In this document: positions 61,854 through 64,000 of the stretch, piece by piece
Position numbering within the stretch: position 1 is the first letter of the stretch
Layout of the letters: each line of letters starts with the position of its first letter
NCBI RefSeq assembly: GCF_030813915.1
Contig: NZ_JAUSUJ010000019.1
Coordinates: 1 to 64,000, forward strand
DNA length: 64,000 bases
Source: Rhodoplanes tepidamans
Lineage (GTDB): Bacteria; Pseudomonadota; Alphaproteobacteria; Rhizobiales; Xanthobacteraceae
Reading direction: 5' to 3'
Program-made: the position numbers and the translations under genes
The notes under the pieces: model-generated
Database searches by the model: none
What the model was told of the DNA's origin: nothing
What the model saw: the letters and a program-made list of their open reading frames with translations, nothing else

Positions 61854-63092
61854 TCAGGCGGGCGACCGCGGCTCCGCGTGCGCTTCGGTCACGAACAGCA
61901 TGCACACGGCGGCCAGGAACGGGCCGACCGCGAGCGCCAGGAAGGCGACCGTGAACGAGCTGCTCGCCTGGTACAGCAGCCCGACCACGCTCGGCACGAT
62001 GACGCTGCCGATCTGCCAGATCGCGTTGGTGAAGCCGGTCGCGGCGCCGGCCCGGGCGACGCCGGCCGCCTCGCCGATCAGCGCGAACATCAGCGGCGTG
62101 TACACGAAGGCGAACACTCCGAGGAAGGGCGCCAGCCAGCGGAACAGGACGATGCTGTCGGCATGGCCGAACAGGATCAGGACCACCGAGAAGCCGAGGA
62201 AGCAGCCGATCACCAGCGGCTTCTTCCGGTCGCCGCCGAGCCAGTCCGACAGCAGTCCGATCAGCGGCTTGGCGAACACGGCGCCGATGCCGAACATCGA
62301 CACGATCGCGCCGGCCTCGATGGCCGAGACGTGGTAGCCGCGGATCATCAGCGCGTTGGCCCAGAACGCGAATCCCCAGGTGCCCCACATGGCGCCGAAG
62401 CCGGCGGCGGCGAGCAGAAGCAGGTTGCGGTTCGCCACGAGGTCCCGGATCGAGGTTTCGGCGCCCGCCTTGGGGCCGTCCTCGAGGGCGGGCGGACGGC
62501 GGCCGAGCACGATCCAGGCGAGGACCGCGCCGGAGAGCGTCACCAGCCCGAGCATGCGGTAGACGCCCTGCCAGCCGAACAGCGCCGTCAGGGTCGGGAC
62601 CGTGGCGTTGGCGACCACCACGCCGAGCGATGTCGCCGAGGTGAGCAGGCCCATCGCGCGGCCGCGCTCGAGCTTGCCGAACCACATCATCATCAGCTTG
62701 ACGCAGGCGGTTGGGTTGGCGCCGGCCGACAGGCCCATGACGGCCTGGGCCGCGAGGCCCCAGGCGACCGACGCGGTGAAGCTGAACAGGAATGTCGACG
62801 CCGCGAGCGCCACCAGCGTGACCGTCAGGGTGGCACGCGGGCCGAGGCGATCGCAGGCGACGCCGCCGATGGCGTTGGAGACGACGTAGCCGACATAGAA
62901 GGCCGTGACGAAGACGCCGAGCGCCGCCAGCGGCAGCGACAGCCCGTGGCCGACCTCGATGGCGACGTTGCCCCAGGCGAGGCGGTCGACGAAGGTCAGC
63001 AGGAACGAGAACCAGGCGACGAACAGCACGCCCCAGCGTGCCGCCGGCTTCGCGGGCGCCGCGACCGCGCCCTGCAGGATCGAATCCGTCAT
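61854..63092 (-). CDS. MFS transporter, anion/organic acid type
   Basis: Major facilitator of 412 residues and 12 predicted helices. The loop 2-3 motif is GGVACDRLGPRATL, and the second half has a matching GLLSDWLGGDRKKP, so the two halves are recognisable as duplicates. The N-terminal VDRLAWGNVAIEV resembles the anion-cation symporter group that carries sugar acids or aromatic acids. It starts 10 bases after the FAD oxidoreductase gene, so the two probably form an operon for uptake and oxidation of one substrate. Confidence 0.92.
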   Translation of the reverse strand: MTDSILQGAVAAPAKPAARWGVLFVAWFSFLLTFVDRLAWGNVAIEVGHGLSLPLAALGVFVTAFYVGYVVSNAIGGVACDRLGPRATLTVTLVALAASTFLFSFTASVAWGLAAQAVMGLSAGANPTACVKLMMMWFGKLERGRAMGLLTSATSLGVVVANATVPTLTALFGWQGVYRMLGLVTLSGAVLAWIVLGRRPPALEDGPKAGAETSIRDLVANRNLLLLAAAGFGAMWGTWGFAFWANALMIRGYHVSAIEAGAIVSMFGIGAVFAKPLIGLLSDWLGGDRKKPLVIGCFLGFSVVLILFGHADSIVLFRWLAPFLGVFAFVYTPLMFALIGEAAGVARAGAATGFTNAIWQIGSVIVPSVVGLLYQASSSFTVAFLALAVGPFLAAVCMLFVTEAHAEPRSPA

Positions 63093-63102
63093 CGAGAAAT
63101 CC

Positions 63103-64000
63103 TCACCACTGTGTGCCGAGATAGGCGCCGTCCGCTTCCAGGCGCCGCTGCAGTTGCGCGACCGCGAGGTCGCGCGGCGCCACGGCGCGGTCGAGCGCCA
63201 GGGCCGCGGCCGTGCCGGCCGCCTGGCCCATCACGAAACAGGCGCCGGTCACCCGCGCGGCCGACTGTCCCTCGTGGGTCATCGAGGCGCAGCGGCCGGC
63301 GACGAGGAGGTTGTCGACGCCCTTCGGCAGGATCATCCGGTAGGGCAGGTGGTTGAAGCCTCGCCCCTGCGGATCGCTGTGCCAGCGGTAGACGACGGCG
63401 CCGTCGAGATGTGCCTCGACGGGCCAGCCGTTGACTCCCACCGTGTCGGCGAAGCTCGCCGCGTCGAGCACGTCGGACTCGGAGAGCTGATAGTCGCCGA
63501 CGATCCGGCGCGTCTCGCGGATGCCGACCTGCGGTCCGATCTCGACGATGTAGCAGTCCTCGAAGCCGGGCAGCGTGCGCAGGAACCGCAGGATCTCGAA
63601 GGCCTGGCGGCGGCCCTCGATCTCGCCGTGGCTCAGGCTCGCGGCGTCGGTCCCGTCGACCGCGGAGCCGTCCGGATTGCGCTGCTGTGTGATGTTGACG
63701 CGCCACTCGATGGCGCGCTTCTGCGGCCGCAGCACCGCGCCCTTGCGCGGGAACCGGAACTCGCCGCGCGCCTCGGCCTCCTGCATCAGGCGGTCGACCT
63801 CGCGCCAGATGTCGCCGGCGCGTGCCGGGTCGACGCCGTTGACCCGGAACATCATCGACGGGAACAGCAGATTGCCGCGACCGTCGCCCTTCTCGAACGG
63901 CGCGCCCGCCCAGGCGGCGAGATCGCCGTCGCCCGAGGCGTCGACGAACACCCCGCCCCGGATGGCCCGGCGGCCCGACTTGGTCTCGACCAGGAGGGCG
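63103..64000 (-). CDS. FAD-dependent oxidoreductase, 5' end outside the window
   Basis: Partial gene: about 299 C-terminal residues are present and the frame is open to the window edge. Segments FVDASGDGDLAAWAG and DNLLVAGRCASMTHEGQSAARVTGACFVMGQAAGTAAALA identify the FAD_oxidored family (PF12831 type), which is related to fumarate reductase and succinate dehydrogenase flavoproteins. The N-terminal GxGxxG site is missing because it lies beyond base 64000. It is followed by the MFS gene. The substrate is unknown; relatives act on sugar-derived or xenobiotic acids. Confidence 0.88.
   Translation of the reverse strand, partial: ALLVETKSGRRAIRGGVFVDASGDGDLAAWAGAPFEKGDGRGNLLFPSMMFRVNGVDPARAGDIWREVDRLMQEAEARGEFRFPRKGAVLRPQKRAIEWRVNITQQRNPDGSAVDGTDAASLSHGEIEGRRQAFEILRFLRTLPGFEDCYIVEIGPQVGIRETRRIVGDYQLSESDVLDAASFADTVGVNGWPVEAHLDGAVVYRWHSDPQGRGFNHLPYRMILPKGVDNLLVAGRCASMTHEGQSAARVTGACFVMGQAAGTAAALALDRAVAPRDLAVAQLQRRLEADGAYLGTQW

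Overview
The window is very GC-rich chromosomal DNA. It comes from an alphaproteobacterium, most likely of the order Hyphomicrobiales (Rhizobiales). The main reason is gene order: rpsB-tsf-pyrH-frr-uppS-cdsA-dxr-rseP-bamA-lpxD-fabZ-lpxA-lpxI-lpxB, then gltA, gltX, comEC, lexA-moeA-moaC-trpC-trpD-trpG-trpE-ppiD, and tpiA-secG-pyrG is a housekeeping backbone typical of that group. A GTTC-N7-GTTC LexA box, LpxI instead of LpxH, and an S2 protein with a long C-terminal extension fit the same assignment. No genus can be named from the sequence alone. I saw no tRNA or rRNA gene, CRISPR array, transposase or prophage.

Layout. 1-0.2 kb: a G/C-only homopolymer stretch that looks like a contig edge. 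0.2-2.0 kb: tatD and a metallo-beta-lactamase-fold hydrolase. 2.0-8.35 kb: a minus-strand accessory operon with a LysR regulator, a 2-oxoglutarate/Fe(II) oxygenase, an alpha/beta hydrolase, a complete NMT1-type ABC importer and a nucleoside deaminase; several of its genes overlap by 4 bases. 8.5-24.3 kb: translation, isoprenoid, phospholipid, outer-membrane and lipid A genes. 24.3-29.1 kb: an accessory cassette with a GntR repressor divergent from two fumarase-superfamily enzymes and a Bug-type binding protein. 29.5-31.8 kb: a chemoreceptor with a NIT sensor and a PilZ tail.

32-51 kb: gltA, gltX, a divergent glnS, comEC, lexA with its SOS box, molybdopterin and tryptophan biosynthesis, and ppiD. 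An orphan MazE-like antitoxin lies between trpE and trpG. 49.5-53 kb: tpiA, secG, pyrG. 53-64 kb: an accessory flank of small orphan proteins, DUF29, hspQ, a CoA-ester lyase, an AEC carrier, a UbiH-like hydroxylase, a YeiH exporter with a YeiE-like LysR regulator, a DUF2182 membrane protein, and an MFS carrier with a truncated FAD oxidoreductase.

Recurrent feature: about 105-base imperfect palindromes bounded by GTCATTCCGG and CCGGAATGAC occur only between genes, five clear copies and one decayed copy. Other palindromic repeats sit in neighbouring gaps. Best candidates for a new system are the 2.0-8.35 kb operon and the 24.3-29.1 kb lyase/fumarase cassette. For both I infer a possible pathway and cannot prove a substrate.
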